Below are positions 7,167-16,557 of a stretch of DNA of 64,000 bases, piece after piece. Source of the DNA: Empedobacter stercoris (GTDB lineage Bacteria; Bacteroidota; Bacteroidia; Flavobacteriales; Weeksellaceae); NCBI RefSeq assembly GCF_025244765.1, contig NZ_CP104209.1, positions 2,734,501 to 2,798,500 on the forward strand, read 5' to 3'. The position numbers and the translations under genes are program-made. The notes below the pieces were generated by a model that saw only the letters and a program-made list of their open reading frames with translations, did not search any database and was not told the DNA's origin. The first letter of the stretch is position 1. Every line of letters begins with the position of its first letter.

Positions 7167-9380
7167 ATGAGAAAATTTATTTTTATTTCTATTATTGCTT
7201 TTTCTATATCTGTTATTGCTCAAAAACGTGTCGAATATGATTTGTATGTACATGATACCATTGTTAATTATTCGGGAAAAGAACGTAAAGCAATTGCAGT
7301 AAATGGTCAAATTCCAATGCCAACTTTAGAGTTTACTGAATGCGATACGGCTGTTATTCGTGTACATAATCAATTGAAAGAAGATACCTCGTTGCATTGG
7401 CACGGCTTGTGGTTGCCAAATAAGGAAGATGGTGTACCTATGTTAACACAAGACGGAATAAAACCTGGTGAAACGTTTACCTATTCGTTTCCAATTATTC
7501 AGAACGGAACACACTGGTATCACAGTCATTCGGGTTATCAAGAACAGATTGGAATGTATGGATCGATGGTGTTGAAAAAACATGCCAACGACCCAACGTT
7601 CAGAAAAGGAATTGATGATCTACCTGTTGTTAACGTGATGTTGAGCGAATGGACAGATCTTAATCCAAGAAATATTCAACGAATGTTACACAATGCAAAC
7701 GATTGGGCAGGAATCAAAAAAGGATCTACGCAAAGTTATGCAGAAGCAATACGAGAAGGTCATTTTGGAACGAAAATCATCAACGAATGGAAGCGTATGC
7801 TGGCTATGGATGTGAGTGATGTGTTTTATGATAAATTTTTAATAAACGGAGCAAATGAAAGTCAATTAAAGCAATTTAAAGCTGGCGATAAAGTCCGCCT
7901 ACGAATTTCGAATGGTGGTGCATCATCTTATTTTTGGTTGCGTTATGCGGGAGGAAAAATTACAGTAGTTGCCAACGACGGAAATGATGTAGAGCCTTTA
8001 GACGTAGATCGTTTGATTATTGGTGTTTCCGAAACCTATGATGTGGTTGTGACGATTCCAGAAGAAGGTATTTCATATGAATTTCAAGCAACTTCGGAAG
8101 ACAGAACAGGTTCAGCTTCGTTATTTCTTGGTGATGGAAAAAAACAACTGATAGAACCACTCCCGAAATTAAAATACTTTGAAGGAATGAAGATGATGAA
8201 CGACATGATGAACATGGACGGTTCGATGAATGATATGGGTATGAAAATGAGTTTGCAACAAATGGATATGAATACGGTAATGTATCCTGAAATTACAGGC
8301 GAATCGAATAAAAAAACTCGAAAAAAGAATAAAGAAAGTGATCATTCTGCTCATGGAAATTCATCTTCAAATATTGTGACCTTAAATTACGGAATGCTAA
8401 AAGCTCCTGAAAACACAGAACTTCCAAAAGATGCACCTGTAAAAGAAATGCGTTTTGAATTAACAGGAAATATGAACCGGTATGTATGGAGTATGGACAA
8501 TAAAGTATTGTCTGAAGTAGATAAAATTCCAGTTAAAAAAGGCGAAATTTTACGCATTACGTTGTACAATAATTCCATGATGCGCCACCCAATGCATTTA
8601 CATGGTTTCGATTTTCGAGTGATTAATAAAAATGGCGCATATTCACCGTTGAAAAATGTATTGGATATTATGCCAATGGAAACGAATGTAATCGAATTTC
8701 AAGCAAATACAGAAGGTGATTGGTTTTTCCATTGTCATATTTTGTATCACATGATGGCAGGAATGAACCGTGTTTTTGAAGTTGGAGATTATCAGAATCC
8801 ATATATTCACGATCAAGCAAAAATGTATAAAATGTTGCAAATGGATAGCAATATGAAACATTTTATGGCTGAAAATGACTTTGCAACAAATGGTTTAGAT
8901 GGATCGTTTATGGTACAAGATGCACGTTGGGCACTGACTTCGGAATGGGGAATTGGTTACAAACCTGAACATGGCTACGAAGTGGAAACACATTTGGGAA
9001 GATATTTTGGGAAGAATCAGTTTTTACAAGCGTTCATTGGATTTGATTGGAATCAACATCGAACGAAACGTCACAAAGTAGAAAAAAATATTTTTGGACA
9101 AAAAACAGCTCGAAATAAAGGTTTATTCAGTGCAGGTTTTGTGTATAAATTACCAATGTTGATTGATTTTCAGACCGAAATTTACCACACAGGAAAAGTG
9201 CGTTTACAATTAATGCGCAAAGATATTCCGATTTCAAAACGTGTAAGAGCAGGTTTTATGTGGAATACTGATAAAGAATATATGGGAGAATTAAGTTACA
9301 TCTTAAATAAAAATATGCACATCCGAACACATTATGACAGCGATATGAAATTTGGTGTAGGATTAAAATTGGTGTATTAG
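7167..9380 (+). CDS. copA: CopA-type multicopper oxidase with C-terminal beta-rich domain
   Basis: 737 aa with signal peptide 1-18. The four copper-ligand blocks are present: LHWHG (76-80), HWYHSH (116-121), HPMHLHG (about 474-480) and HCHILYHM (about 522-529). A Met-rich stretch at about 335-370 (MKMMNDMMNMDGSMNDMGMK) is typical of cuprous-oxidase CopA/PcoA proteins. About 140 extra residues after 590 alternate in a beta-strand pattern and end GVGLKLVY, like a CopB-type outer-membrane segment. The enzyme should oxidise Cu(I) in the periplasm. Last gene of the operon. This is not the P-type ATPase also called CopA. Confidence 0.9.
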   Translation: MRKFIFISIIAFSISVIAQKRVEYDLYVHDTIVNYSGKERKAIAVNGQIPMPTLEFTECDTAVIRVHNQLKEDTSLHWHGLWLPNKEDGVPMLTQDGIKPGETFTYSFPIIQNGTHWYHSHSGYQEQIGMYGSMVLKKHANDPTFRKGIDDLPVVNVMLSEWTDLNPRNIQRMLHNANDWAGIKKGSTQSYAEAIREGHFGTKIINEWKRMLAMDVSDVFYDKFLINGANESQLKQFKAGDKVRLRISNGGASSYFWLRYAGGKITVVANDGNDVEPLDVDRLIIGVSETYDVVVTIPEEGISYEFQATSEDRTGSASLFLGDGKKQLIEPLPKLKYFEGMKMMNDMMNMDGSMNDMGMKMSLQQMDMNTVMYPEITGESNKKTRKKNKESDHSAHGNSSSNIVTLNYGMLKAPENTELPKDAPVKEMRFELTGNMNRYVWSMDNKVLSEVDKIPVKKGEILRITLYNNSMMRHPMHLHGFDFRVINKNGAYSPLKNVLDIMPMETNVIEFQANTEGDWFFHCHILYHMMAGMNRVFEVGDYQNPYIHDQAKMYKMLQMDSNMKHFMAENDFATNGLDGSFMVQDARWALTSEWGIGYKPEHGYEVETHLGRYFGKNQFLQAFIGFDWNQHRTKRHKVEKNIFGQKTARNKGLFSAGFVYKLPMLIDFQTEIYHTGKVRLQLMRKDIPISKRVRAGFMWNTDKEYMGELSYILNKNMHIRTHYDSDMKFGVGLKLVY

Positions 9381-9395
9381 AAGATAATCAAAAAC

Positions 9396-9430
9396 AAAAA
9401 CGGTAAAGTTTTCTTTTCCGTTTTTTTTTT
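9396..9430 (+). terminator. Terminator after multicopper oxidase operon
   Basis: A-rich arm, ACGG/CCGT stem with imperfect A/T extension, then ten T residues. It lies between convergent copper genes. Confidence 0.65.
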
Positions 9431-9460
9431 GATTAAAAAACTTATTAACAATATATCTAA

Positions 9461-9931
9461 CTACTTTTTAGTCAAAATATAATTGTTTGCTAAAGGTCCA
9501 TCAATTTCCTCGCCTTCTTGCGATAAAACAATTAATTTATTTTCTCCTACTTTGTAAAAATACCTGTTTTTATCTTTTGTATCCAAAAATATTGCGTTGT
9601 TATCTGCTGTCCATTCAAACTGTCCTTGCTCTTCAAATGTTGTATTTCCTTTCATGTAGTCAGAAACAATTTTTATTGTTTCATCTTTATTTAAAGTAAC
9701 AGTTGTTTTAATTCCAGGGCAATCGGCACAAGGTAGTACACCTTCATAAGTTCCTACCCAATCAATAGATGTTTTTGAATTGTGTATAACCGCTATGGTA
9801 TCATTTTGAATGATTGATGCATTTGAATCACTTATTACTTCTTTTGTATTGTTAATACTTTCTTCTTTTTTTGTTTCGCAGCTCATCATAATAGAAACAG
9901 TAAAGAGAGTTAGGATAATCGATTTTTTCAT
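9461..9931 (-). CDS. NlpE-like copper resistance lipoprotein
   Basis: 156 aa, with lipobox IMMSC (Cys18). The core WVGTYEGVLPCADCPGIKT is the NlpE N-terminal signature with its CxxC. The remainder is lipocalin-like beta strands ending in NNYILTKK, without the E. coli C-terminal OB domain. The family is an outer-membrane lipoprotein linked to copper tolerance and surface-stress signalling. It converges on the multicopper oxidase operon, so the two can be regulated separately. A weak promoter (TATATTCA) lies upstream at about 9935-9942. Confidence 0.85.
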   Translation of the reverse strand: MKKSIILTLFTVSIMMSCETKKEESINNTKEVISDSNASIIQNDTIAVIHNSKTSIDWVGTYEGVLPCADCPGIKTTVTLNKDETIKIVSDYMKGNTTFEEQGQFEWTADNNAIFLDTKDKNRYFYKVGENKLIVLSQEGEEIDGPLANNYILTKK

Positions 9932-10084
9932 CTGAATATAGTTTTGATTTTCTTGTGTAGTTCAAATAATATTCCAAAAACGGTTAAGAATAAGATATAG
10001 ATTTTATTTGAAGCATAATCTATTATTTAGGATGTAAAATCTTTCAAAAAAACATTGTAAATTAGCCAATCAGAAAAGTAATGT

Positions 10085-10954
10085 ATGAGTGTTGAGCTAT
10101 TGCCAGATGGAAGAGTAAAGAAACCTGAATGGTTACGTGTGAAATTACCAACAGGAAAAAAACATCGTGAATTAAGAGGTTTAGTCGATAAATATAAATT
10201 GAACACCATTTGCCAAAGTGGAAGTTGTCCAAATATGGGTGAATGTTGGGGTGAAGGAACTGCAACATTTATGATTTTGGGTAATGTATGTACACGTTCT
10301 TGTGGATTTTGTGGTGTAAAAACGGGTCGCCCAGAACAAGTAGATTGGGCAGAGCCAGAAAAAGTAGCGCGTTCTATTAAATTGATGCAGATCAAACATG
10401 CTGTTTTAACGTCTGTAGATCGTGATGATTTAAAGGATATGGGTTCAATTATTTGGGCAGAAACGATACATGCAGTGCGTAGAATAAGTCCAGGAACTAC
10501 AATGGAAACATTGATTCCTGATTTTCAAGGAATCGAAAAACATATCGATCGTATCGTAGAAGCTGGACCAGAAGTTTTATCTCATAATATGGAGACTGTT
10601 CGTCGTTTAACACGAGAAGTTCGTATACAAGCCAAATATGATCGTTCGTTAGACGTTTTACGCTATGCGAAAGAAGCTGGTCAACGTCGTACAAAGACAG
10701 GAATAATGCTTGGTTTAGGGGAGTTTGAAGATGAGGTTTTTGAAACAATTCAGGAAGTAGCAGATGCAAATGTAGATGTAATTACAATTGGACAATATTT
10801 GCAACCAACAAAAAAACATTTACCTCTAAAAGAATTTATCACACCAGAACAATTTAAAAGGTACGAGGATTTTGCTCGCGGATTAGGATTCCGTCATGTG
10901 GAATCTGGACCATTGGTTCGTTCTTCTTACCACGCTGAGAAACATATTTTATAA
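10085..10954 (+). CDS. lipA: Lipoyl synthase
   Basis: 289 aa radical-SAM enzyme that inserts two sulfurs into protein-bound octanoyl chains. Both clusters are visible: the auxiliary cluster motif CQSGSCPNMGEC near residue 42 and the radical-SAM CTRSCGFC near 69-76. The family C-terminal RSSYHA serine-ligand motif is at the end. Normal length. Single gene followed by a hairpin terminator. Confidence 0.97.
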   Translation: MSVELLPDGRVKKPEWLRVKLPTGKKHRELRGLVDKYKLNTICQSGSCPNMGECWGEGTATFMILGNVCTRSCGFCGVKTGRPEQVDWAEPEKVARSIKLMQIKHAVLTSVDRDDLKDMGSIIWAETIHAVRRISPGTTMETLIPDFQGIEKHIDRIVEAGPEVLSHNMETVRRLTREVRIQAKYDRSLDVLRYAKEAGQRRTKTGIMLGLGEFEDEVFETIQEVADANVDVITIGQYLQPTKKHLPLKEFITPEQFKRYEDFARGLGFRHVESGPLVRSSYHAEKHIL

Positions 10955-10980
10955 AAATAATTTAAATTTAATATTTAGAA

Positions 10981-11012
10981 GAGTTGCAATGATTTGTAAC
11001 TCTTTTTTTTAT
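10981..11012 (+). terminator. Terminator after lipA
   Basis: Nine-pair stem GAGTTGCAA-TGAT-TTGTAACTC (one G-T pair) followed by eight T residues. Confidence 0.8.
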
Positions 11013-11034
11013 CTTTAAAATATAAATTACAATT

Positions 11035-11793
11035 ATGAAAAACTTCTTAACACTAATTATCATCATTTCTAGTTTTGCGCAAGCTCAGTTTTATGAAATA
11101 GCATACAAAGTTCAACCTCAAATTCATTTTACAGATAAAGCTTTAGAAAATTTGAAACAATATTATCCAGATCAAAAACAACGTGAAGAATTCTTAGAGT
11201 CTGCAAAAAAAATTCCTTCTCAGTTTTATAGTTTTAAGTATAATGAATCACAAAGTCAATCAGAATACATTGATAAAGTAGATAACTCTCAAGAAGCACC
11301 GCAAAGCTTTATGGGAATTAGTCCTGATATTGGAGCTAATCCAATTTTTAATTATGAAGACAATTTATATTTTAACGAAGTAGATATGTTTACAGGGAAT
11401 AAATTCCTTGTTTACGATTCTTTAGAAAAAGTAAATTTTGTAGAAACAGGAAAAACAAAAACTATCCTTGGGATTGAAACGAAAGAAGCGACAGCTAAAT
11501 ATAAAAACTATGATTTAATTGCTTGGTATGCTCCTCAAATTTCTTATTCATATTCACCAGATAAATTTTATGGTACAAAAGGTTTGATTTTAGAATTGCA
11601 TTATAAATATTTGAGAGATGATATTGAAGTCATGATTTCGTGGAATGCAACGAAGAAAAAAGAATTAAAAAAGTCTCCTGTTTTCAAAATCAATAACAAA
11701 TTGAAAAAAGTTTCTCAAGCAGAATTTCTTCAAATGATTGAAGATTCAAACCAAATTCAGCGAGAAGCCTATAATCAAGGAGTTGAAAAATAA
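11035..11793 (+). CDS. GLPGLI family secreted protein
   Basis: 252 aa with signal peptide 1-17 (SSFAQA). It has the GLPGLI-family layout: an N-terminal strand (YEIAYKV), an ESQS/FKYN region, then IAWYAPQISYSYSPDKFYGT, and KGLILEL at about 183-189 replacing the name motif GLPGLILEL. The family is Bacteroidota-specific and of unknown function, predicted periplasmic or outer-membrane associated. Its own terminator follows. Confidence 0.8.
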   Translation: MKNFLTLIIIISSFAQAQFYEIAYKVQPQIHFTDKALENLKQYYPDQKQREEFLESAKKIPSQFYSFKYNESQSQSEYIDKVDNSQEAPQSFMGISPDIGANPIFNYEDNLYFNEVDMFTGNKFLVYDSLEKVNFVETGKTKTILGIETKEATAKYKNYDLIAWYAPQISYSYSPDKFYGTKGLILELHYKYLRDDIEVMISWNATKKKELKKSPVFKINNKLKKVSQAEFLQMIEDSNQIQREAYNQGVEK

Positions 11794-11807
11794 TTATTAA
11801 AACACTA

Positions 11808-11838
11808 AACTTGCTTAACTTTAAGCAAGTTTTTTTTA
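11808..11838 (+). terminator. Terminator after GLPGLI gene
   Basis: Perfect 11-bp stem AACTTGCTTAA-CT-TTAAGCAAGTT followed by T7. It ends only about 5 bp before the cinA ATG. Confidence 0.85.
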
Positions 11839-11842
11839 TATC

Positions 11843-13105
11843 ATGCAAACAAAAGCAACTTTATTAACGATTGGAGACGAAATCTTAATCGGACAAATTG
11901 TCGATACTAATTCAGCATTTATTGCGCAACAATTAAATAAAATAGGAATTGAAGTCGAAGAAATTATTTCAGTTCAAGACGAGTTAAATCATATTATTGA
12001 AGCATTTCAAAGGGGAATTTCAACGTCAGATATTGTTATTGTAACAGGTGGTTTAGGACCAACAAAAGATGATAAAACTAAAATGGCTTTATGTCAATTT
12101 TTAGAGTGCGAATTGATAAGAGAAGAAAAAGTAATTGAAAATATCATCCATTTATTTGCCACGCGTGGTTATAAAAAAGAATTAAATAACCTCAATCAAG
12201 ATCAAGCATTGATTCCTGAAAAATCAACGTTTATTCAAAATAAATACGGAACTGCACCATGTTTATGGACAACAATTGAAAACAAAGTTTTGATTAATCT
12301 TCCTGGTGTTCCATTTGAAATGAAAGGGTTGATGAGAGATGAAATTATTCCTCGTTTAAAAGATAATTTTCAAACAGATGTTATTGTGCACCGAGATATT
12401 TTAGTCAGTGGAATTCCAGAGAGCGATTTAGCAATTTTAGTTGAAGATTGGGAAAATCAATTACCAGAATTTATTCATTTAGCTTACTTACCAAATCGTA
12501 CGTCAATCGATTTACGATTCTCAGCAACTGGAGATGATGAGGTTGTTTTGAGAAATTTGATTCAACAAGAAATTGAGAAATTTAAATTGATTGCAGGGAA
12601 ATATTTAGTTTCTGAAAATTCTGGGAAAGCGCAACAAGTTTTAGGAGATCTTTTGAAACAAAAAGACTTAACAATTTCGACAGCCGAAAGTTGTACTGGT
12701 GGAAATATTTCAACTTTAATTACTTCTGTTTCGGGAAGTTCTTCTTATTTTATTGGTAGTGTTGTTTCGTATGCTACTTCGGTAAAAACTTCTGTTTTAG
12801 GTGTTAATCAAAAAGATATTGATCAGCATTCGGTTGTTTCAGAACAAGTCGCAAAGCAAATGGCTTTAGGAGCTTGTAAGGTTTTAAAGACCAATTTAGC
12901 TGTTTCAACGACAGGAGTGGCTGGACCAAACAAAGGAGAAGATGACAATGAAGTAGGAACGGTTTGGGTTTCGGTGACAAATGGTCAACAAACCATTAAC
13001 AAAAAGTATTTTTATCCCTATTTAGATCGTGAAGATTTCATCAAAATTGTTTCTACTAATGCTTTGAATTTGGTGATTCAGTTTGTTAATCAAAATTATC
13101 AGTAA
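11843..13105 (+). CDS. cinA: CinA family protein (nicotinamide nucleotide amidase)
   Basis: 420 aa, the full two-domain form. The N-terminal MoCF-like COG1058 domain has GDEILIGQIVDTNS and VTGGLGPTKDD. The C-terminal CinA domain (about 270-415) carries STAESCTGGNIS and VSTTGVAGP, characteristic of NMN deamidase. The expected role is pyridine-nucleotide salvage or metabolite repair. The ATG is just past the previous gene's terminator, so its promoter must overlap that gene or the hairpin, or it relies on read-through. Confidence 0.93.
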   Translation: MQTKATLLTIGDEILIGQIVDTNSAFIAQQLNKIGIEVEEIISVQDELNHIIEAFQRGISTSDIVIVTGGLGPTKDDKTKMALCQFLECELIREEKVIENIIHLFATRGYKKELNNLNQDQALIPEKSTFIQNKYGTAPCLWTTIENKVLINLPGVPFEMKGLMRDEIIPRLKDNFQTDVIVHRDILVSGIPESDLAILVEDWENQLPEFIHLAYLPNRTSIDLRFSATGDDEVVLRNLIQQEIEKFKLIAGKYLVSENSGKAQQVLGDLLKQKDLTISTAESCTGGNISTLITSVSGSSSYFIGSVVSYATSVKTSVLGVNQKDIDQHSVVSEQVAKQMALGACKVLKTNLAVSTTGVAGPNKGEDDNEVGTVWVSVTNGQQTINKKYFYPYLDREDFIKIVSTNALNLVIQFVNQNYQ

Positions 13106-13226
13106 TCGATTGTTTGATGTTATCATTTTTAATTGATAAACATTTTAAAAACTAATAGTTTATAGTGATGTTTTGATAATTTTATTTTTTGTTTATTTGT
13201 AAATGAAGTAATTTAAAATCAAAACT

Positions 13227-14063
13227 ATGACGAAAAATATGTACAAAATGCTATTTGTTTTATCTTTTTTTGGATTATCATTTATTGGACAAGCACAGAT
13301 ATTGAATTCTATTTCAAGAAAATTAGAGGATAAAGCAGATAAATTAATTAATACTAAAAGAAATAAGTCAACTACCGAATCTGTTCAGAATAAAAAAGGT
13401 AAAGAGAATTCTACAACTATCCAAAGTGGACCATTTCAAGAAAATTCAGTGATGTCCTATGATTTTGTGAGTGGAAATCAAATCATTTTTGAAGATGATT
13501 TTTCAGCAAATTCGGTTGGTAATATGGCAACAAAATGGACAAGTAATGGAATGGGTAGAGTAGAGAATGTTTCTGGTTATCCTGGAAAATGGTTACGTTT
13601 ATATGACGATAACACTTATAAAATAAAAGAACTTGTTCATATACCTGAAAATTTTACGCTCGAATTTGATGTGGTTGTCTTATCAGATACTTCCAAAGAA
13701 ATTAATTTGGATTTCGGATTTGATTACGTGAAAGGTGTTACACAACATTATTATATAGGAAGTCGTAATCCGATTAATATCAGAGCATCGTATCGTTTTG
13801 ATAATTTCGAATTTACAAGTAAAGAACTTGATGGAACCAAAAGAAGTAGTGTAGATGCTAATATGTCTTATTTTATCAACAATAAAATGAATGTAAAAAT
13901 AAGTGTAGAGCAAGATCGTATGAAAACTTATGTAAATAATTATAAGATTTTGGATACTGAAATGGTTAATCCTCAAACTAAAAAATATTTTTATTTAGCA
14001 TTGGATAATGATAAAAATCCAGCTCAAGTCTACTTAGGTAATTTTAAGATTACTCAATTATAA
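13227..14063 (+). CDS. Secreted protein with LamG/concanavalin-like domain
   Basis: 278 aa with signal peptide 1-23. A basic linker (KLEDKADKLINTKRNK) precedes a Bacteroidota signature, YDFVSGNQIIFEDDFSANSVG, and then a jelly-roll-type domain (WLRLYDD, FTLEFDVVV, YVNNYKILD, YLGNFKI). The same front part is often followed by an OmpA domain in relatives, but none is present here. Periplasmic or surface location is likely; ligand and function unknown. It shares a bidirectional terminator with the helicase gene. Confidence 0.65.
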   Translation: MTKNMYKMLFVLSFFGLSFIGQAQILNSISRKLEDKADKLINTKRNKSTTESVQNKKGKENSTTIQSGPFQENSVMSYDFVSGNQIIFEDDFSANSVGNMATKWTSNGMGRVENVSGYPGKWLRLYDDNTYKIKELVHIPENFTLEFDVVVLSDTSKEINLDFGFDYVKGVTQHYYIGSRNPINIRASYRFDNFEFTSKELDGTKRSSVDANMSYFINNKMNVKISVEQDRMKTYVNNYKILDTEMVNPQTKKYFYLALDNDKNPAQVYLGNFKITQL

Positions 14064-14089
14064 TATTAATTTCTTAATATAGTTATTAA

Positions 14090-14124
14090 AGAAAAAAATC
14101 ACTTCATTACGAAGTGATTTTTTT
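14090..14124. terminator. Bidirectional terminator between convergent genes
   Basis: AAAAAAATCACTTC-ATTAC-GAAGTGATTTTTTT hairpin with A- and T-tracts on both sides. Confidence 0.85.
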
Positions 14125-14128
14125 GATG

Positions 14129-15361
14129 TTATTTTCTTCTCCCTCGATGAGGATTTTTCGGTTTTGTGTCTTTCTTTGGTTTGAAACCTGTGTTTGTTTT
14201 TTTGAAATTATTGTTGCTATTGGCATCAGGTAATTTATAAAATTCTTTTGGCGTTTTAATGATAGTAACATAGTTGCCAATTAATTTTTCAATATTTGCC
14301 AAATCACCTCTTTCATCAGCAGCACATAATGAGATTGCTTTTCCTTCGCGACCCGCACGACCTGTACGACCAATTCGATGAACATAAGTTTCTGGGACAT
14401 TAGGTAATTCATAATTGATTACATACGGTAATTGATCAATGTCAATTCCTCGAGCGGCAATATCAGTAGCAATAAGTACTTTTAACTTTTCTTCTTTGAA
14501 ATTATTTAAAGCTTTTTGACGTGCATTTTGAGATTTATCTCCGTGAATAGCAGCCGAAGGAATTCCAGCTTTTTCCAAATGTCTAACCAAACGATTTGCT
14601 CCATGTTTTGTACGCGTAAAGATTAATGTACGCTCTTCAGGATGTTCATTTAAGATATTGACCAAAAGTTTTACTTTCATGTCCTTGTCTACATGGTAAA
14701 CAAACTGTTCAACCGTTTCAGCAGTCGAAGAAACAGGTGTAACACTTACTTCTTTAGGACGATTTAAAACAGTGTGAGAAAACTTACGAATAGATTTTGG
14801 CATTGTAGCCGAGAAAAATAAGGTTTGTCTTTGTTTTGGAATAATTTCGATAATCTTTTTGATCTCATGAACAAATCCCATGTCTAACATACGGTCAGCT
14901 TCATCTAAAACAAAAATTTCAATTTGATTGATTTTAAGATGTCCTTGCCCAATCAAATCTAATAAACGACCAGGTGTAGCAATTAAAATATCAACACCAT
15001 TTTTTATGGCACCGATTTGTGGATTTTGATTTACTCCTCCAAAAATAGCGATATGTTTTAAGGGTAAATGTTTACCATATAACTTAAAACTATCATTGAT
15101 TTGAATCGCTAATTCACGAGTAGGTGTTAAAATTAATGTTCTAACTTTTCGTCCCTTACTTGGTGTATTCGTTAAGTTTTGTAGAATAGGAATTGCAAAC
15201 GAAGCTGTTTTTCCTGTTCCTGTTTGAGCGCAACCAATAATATCGTTTCCTTCTAAGACAAGTGGAATAGACTGCTCTTGAATTTCGGTCGGTTCTGTAT
15301 AACCAGCTTCTTCAATTGCTTTTAAAATTGGTTCGATTATATTTAATTCAGTGAATTTCAT
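14129..15361 (-). CDS. rhlE: DEAD-box RNA helicase, RhlE type
   Basis: 410 aa. It has a Q motif (EPTEIQEQSIPLVL), Walker A AQTGTGKT, TPGR, DEAD, SAT, and the C-terminal HRIGRTGRAG. A basic tail (PKKDTKPKNPHRGRRK) fits RNA binding as in RhlE. Expected role: ATP-dependent RNA remodelling in ribosome assembly or cold growth. Single gene; an AATCAGTT/AACTGATT inverted repeat sits just upstream at 15379-15399, function unknown. Confidence 0.93.
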   Translation of the reverse strand: MKFTELNIIEPILKAIEEAGYTEPTEIQEQSIPLVLEGNDIIGCAQTGTGKTASFAIPILQNLTNTPSKGRKVRTLILTPTRELAIQINDSFKLYGKHLPLKHIAIFGGVNQNPQIGAIKNGVDILIATPGRLLDLIGQGHLKINQIEIFVLDEADRMLDMGFVHEIKKIIEIIPKQRQTLFFSATMPKSIRKFSHTVLNRPKEVSVTPVSSTAETVEQFVYHVDKDMKVKLLVNILNEHPEERTLIFTRTKHGANRLVRHLEKAGIPSAAIHGDKSQNARQKALNNFKEEKLKVLIATDIAARGIDIDQLPYVINYELPNVPETYVHRIGRTGRAGREGKAISLCAADERGDLANIEKLIGNYVTIIKTPKEFYKLPDANSNNNFKKTNTGFKPKKDTKPKNPHRGRRK

Positions 15362-15408
15362 TTATTGAAAATTTATTAATCAGTTTTTTTAACTGATTGA
15401 ATGAGAGA

Positions 15409-15439
15409 TAAAAAGCACTCCAAAGTGAAGTGCTTTTTG
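15409..15439 (-). terminator. Terminator of the PASTA-rluD unit
   Basis: AAAAGCACT-CCAAAGTGA-AGTGCTTTT hairpin just after the pseudouridine synthase stop, with a T-tract on the minus strand. Confidence 0.75.
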
Positions 15440-15453
15440 ATATAGATAGGTAA

Positions 15454-16548
15454 TTAATCTTCTAATTCTTTTGCATGACGATCAATAGGAGTATCGGGTT
15501 CCGTTGCATGAACAGAATTTACCGAATAGTTTCTCCAACGATCCAAAATAGTTAAAATATCTGCAGGTAAAGGTGATTCGAACGACATACGTTCTCCTGT
15601 TGTCGGATGATCAAATCCTAATGTACGTGCATGTAAAGCTTGACGTGGACATGTGGCGAAACAATTGTCAACAAATTGTTTGTATTTATTGAATGTTGTT
15701 CCTTTTAAAATACGATCTCCACCATAACGAGCATCATTAAATAAAGGATGTCCTAAATGTTTGAAATGTGCACGAATTTGATGCGTACGACCAGTTTCTA
15801 ATTTACATTCAACTAATGTAACATAAGAAAAATTCTCCATTACTTTATAATGCGTTACGGCATGTTTTCCTTGTTCTCCATCAGGAAAAACGGCCATTTG
15901 CATACGATCTTTAAGATGTCGACCGATGTGTCCAGTAATTGTGCCTTCTTGTTCGTTTAGAACTCCCCAAACTAATGCGTTGTACAAACGGTCGGTTGTA
16001 TGCGCTGCAAATTGCTCGGCTAAACTTGTCATTGCAACTTCCGTTTTTGCAATGACTAAAAGTCCACTTGTATCTTTATCAATACGGTGAACTAAACCAG
16101 GACGCTCCATTTGCTCAGACATTGAAGGTAAATTATCAAAATGAAACTTTAAGGCGTTAACCAAAGTTCCTGTATAATTTCCATGTCCAGGATGTACAAC
16201 CATTCCGGGTTCTTTGTCAATAACAACGACTTGGTCGTCTTCATAAACAATTTTGATTGGAATATCTTCTGCTATAACTTCATTATCACGCGGAGGAGTT
16301 TCTAACATAATCTGTATAAAATCTCCAGGTTTTACTTTGTAATTGGATTTTACAGATTCATTGTTAACTAATATATTTCCGTTATCAGCTGCTTGTTGAA
16401 TTTTATTTCGTGTAGCGTTCTCAATTCTAACCATCAAGAACTTATCTATACGCAATAACGATTGACCTTTGTCAACCGTTATTGAAAAATGCTCGTATAG
16501 TTTATTGTCGTCTTCCTCTTGTAAGAAATCTTCTAAATCTTCTGCCAT
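15454..16548 (-). CDS. rluD: RluA-family 23S rRNA pseudouridine synthase (RluD-like)
   Basis: 364 aa. An N-terminal S4 domain (LLRIDKFLMVRIENATRNKI) precedes the catalytic domain, with the active-site aspartate in HRIDKDTSGLLVIAK and GRTHQIRAH downstream. RluD-type enzymes modify helix 69 of 23S rRNA; exact target uridines cannot be read from sequence. It begins 9 bp after the PASTA gene, so the two are co-transcribed. This PASTA-rluD pairing beside ddl is familiar in Flavobacteriia. Confidence 0.92.
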   Translation of the reverse strand: MAEDLEDFLQEEDDNKLYEHFSITVDKGQSLLRIDKFLMVRIENATRNKIQQAADNGNILVNNESVKSNYKVKPGDFIQIMLETPPRDNEVIAEDIPIKIVYEDDQVVVIDKEPGMVVHPGHGNYTGTLVNALKFHFDNLPSMSEQMERPGLVHRIDKDTSGLLVIAKTEVAMTSLAEQFAAHTTDRLYNALVWGVLNEQEGTITGHIGRHLKDRMQMAVFPDGEQGKHAVTHYKVMENFSYVTLVECKLETGRTHQIRAHFKHLGHPLFNDARYGGDRILKGTTFNKYKQFVDNCFATCPRQALHARTLGFDHPTTGERMSFESPLPADILTILDRWRNYSVNSVHATEPDTPIDRHAKELED

Positions 16549-16557
16549 TTATTCTTT

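Noticed and set aside
15379-15399. AATCAGTT/AACTGATT inverted repeat as a terminator
   Set aside because: It lies upstream of the helicase gene and lacks a T-tract in either useful direction; could be an operator but there is no support.
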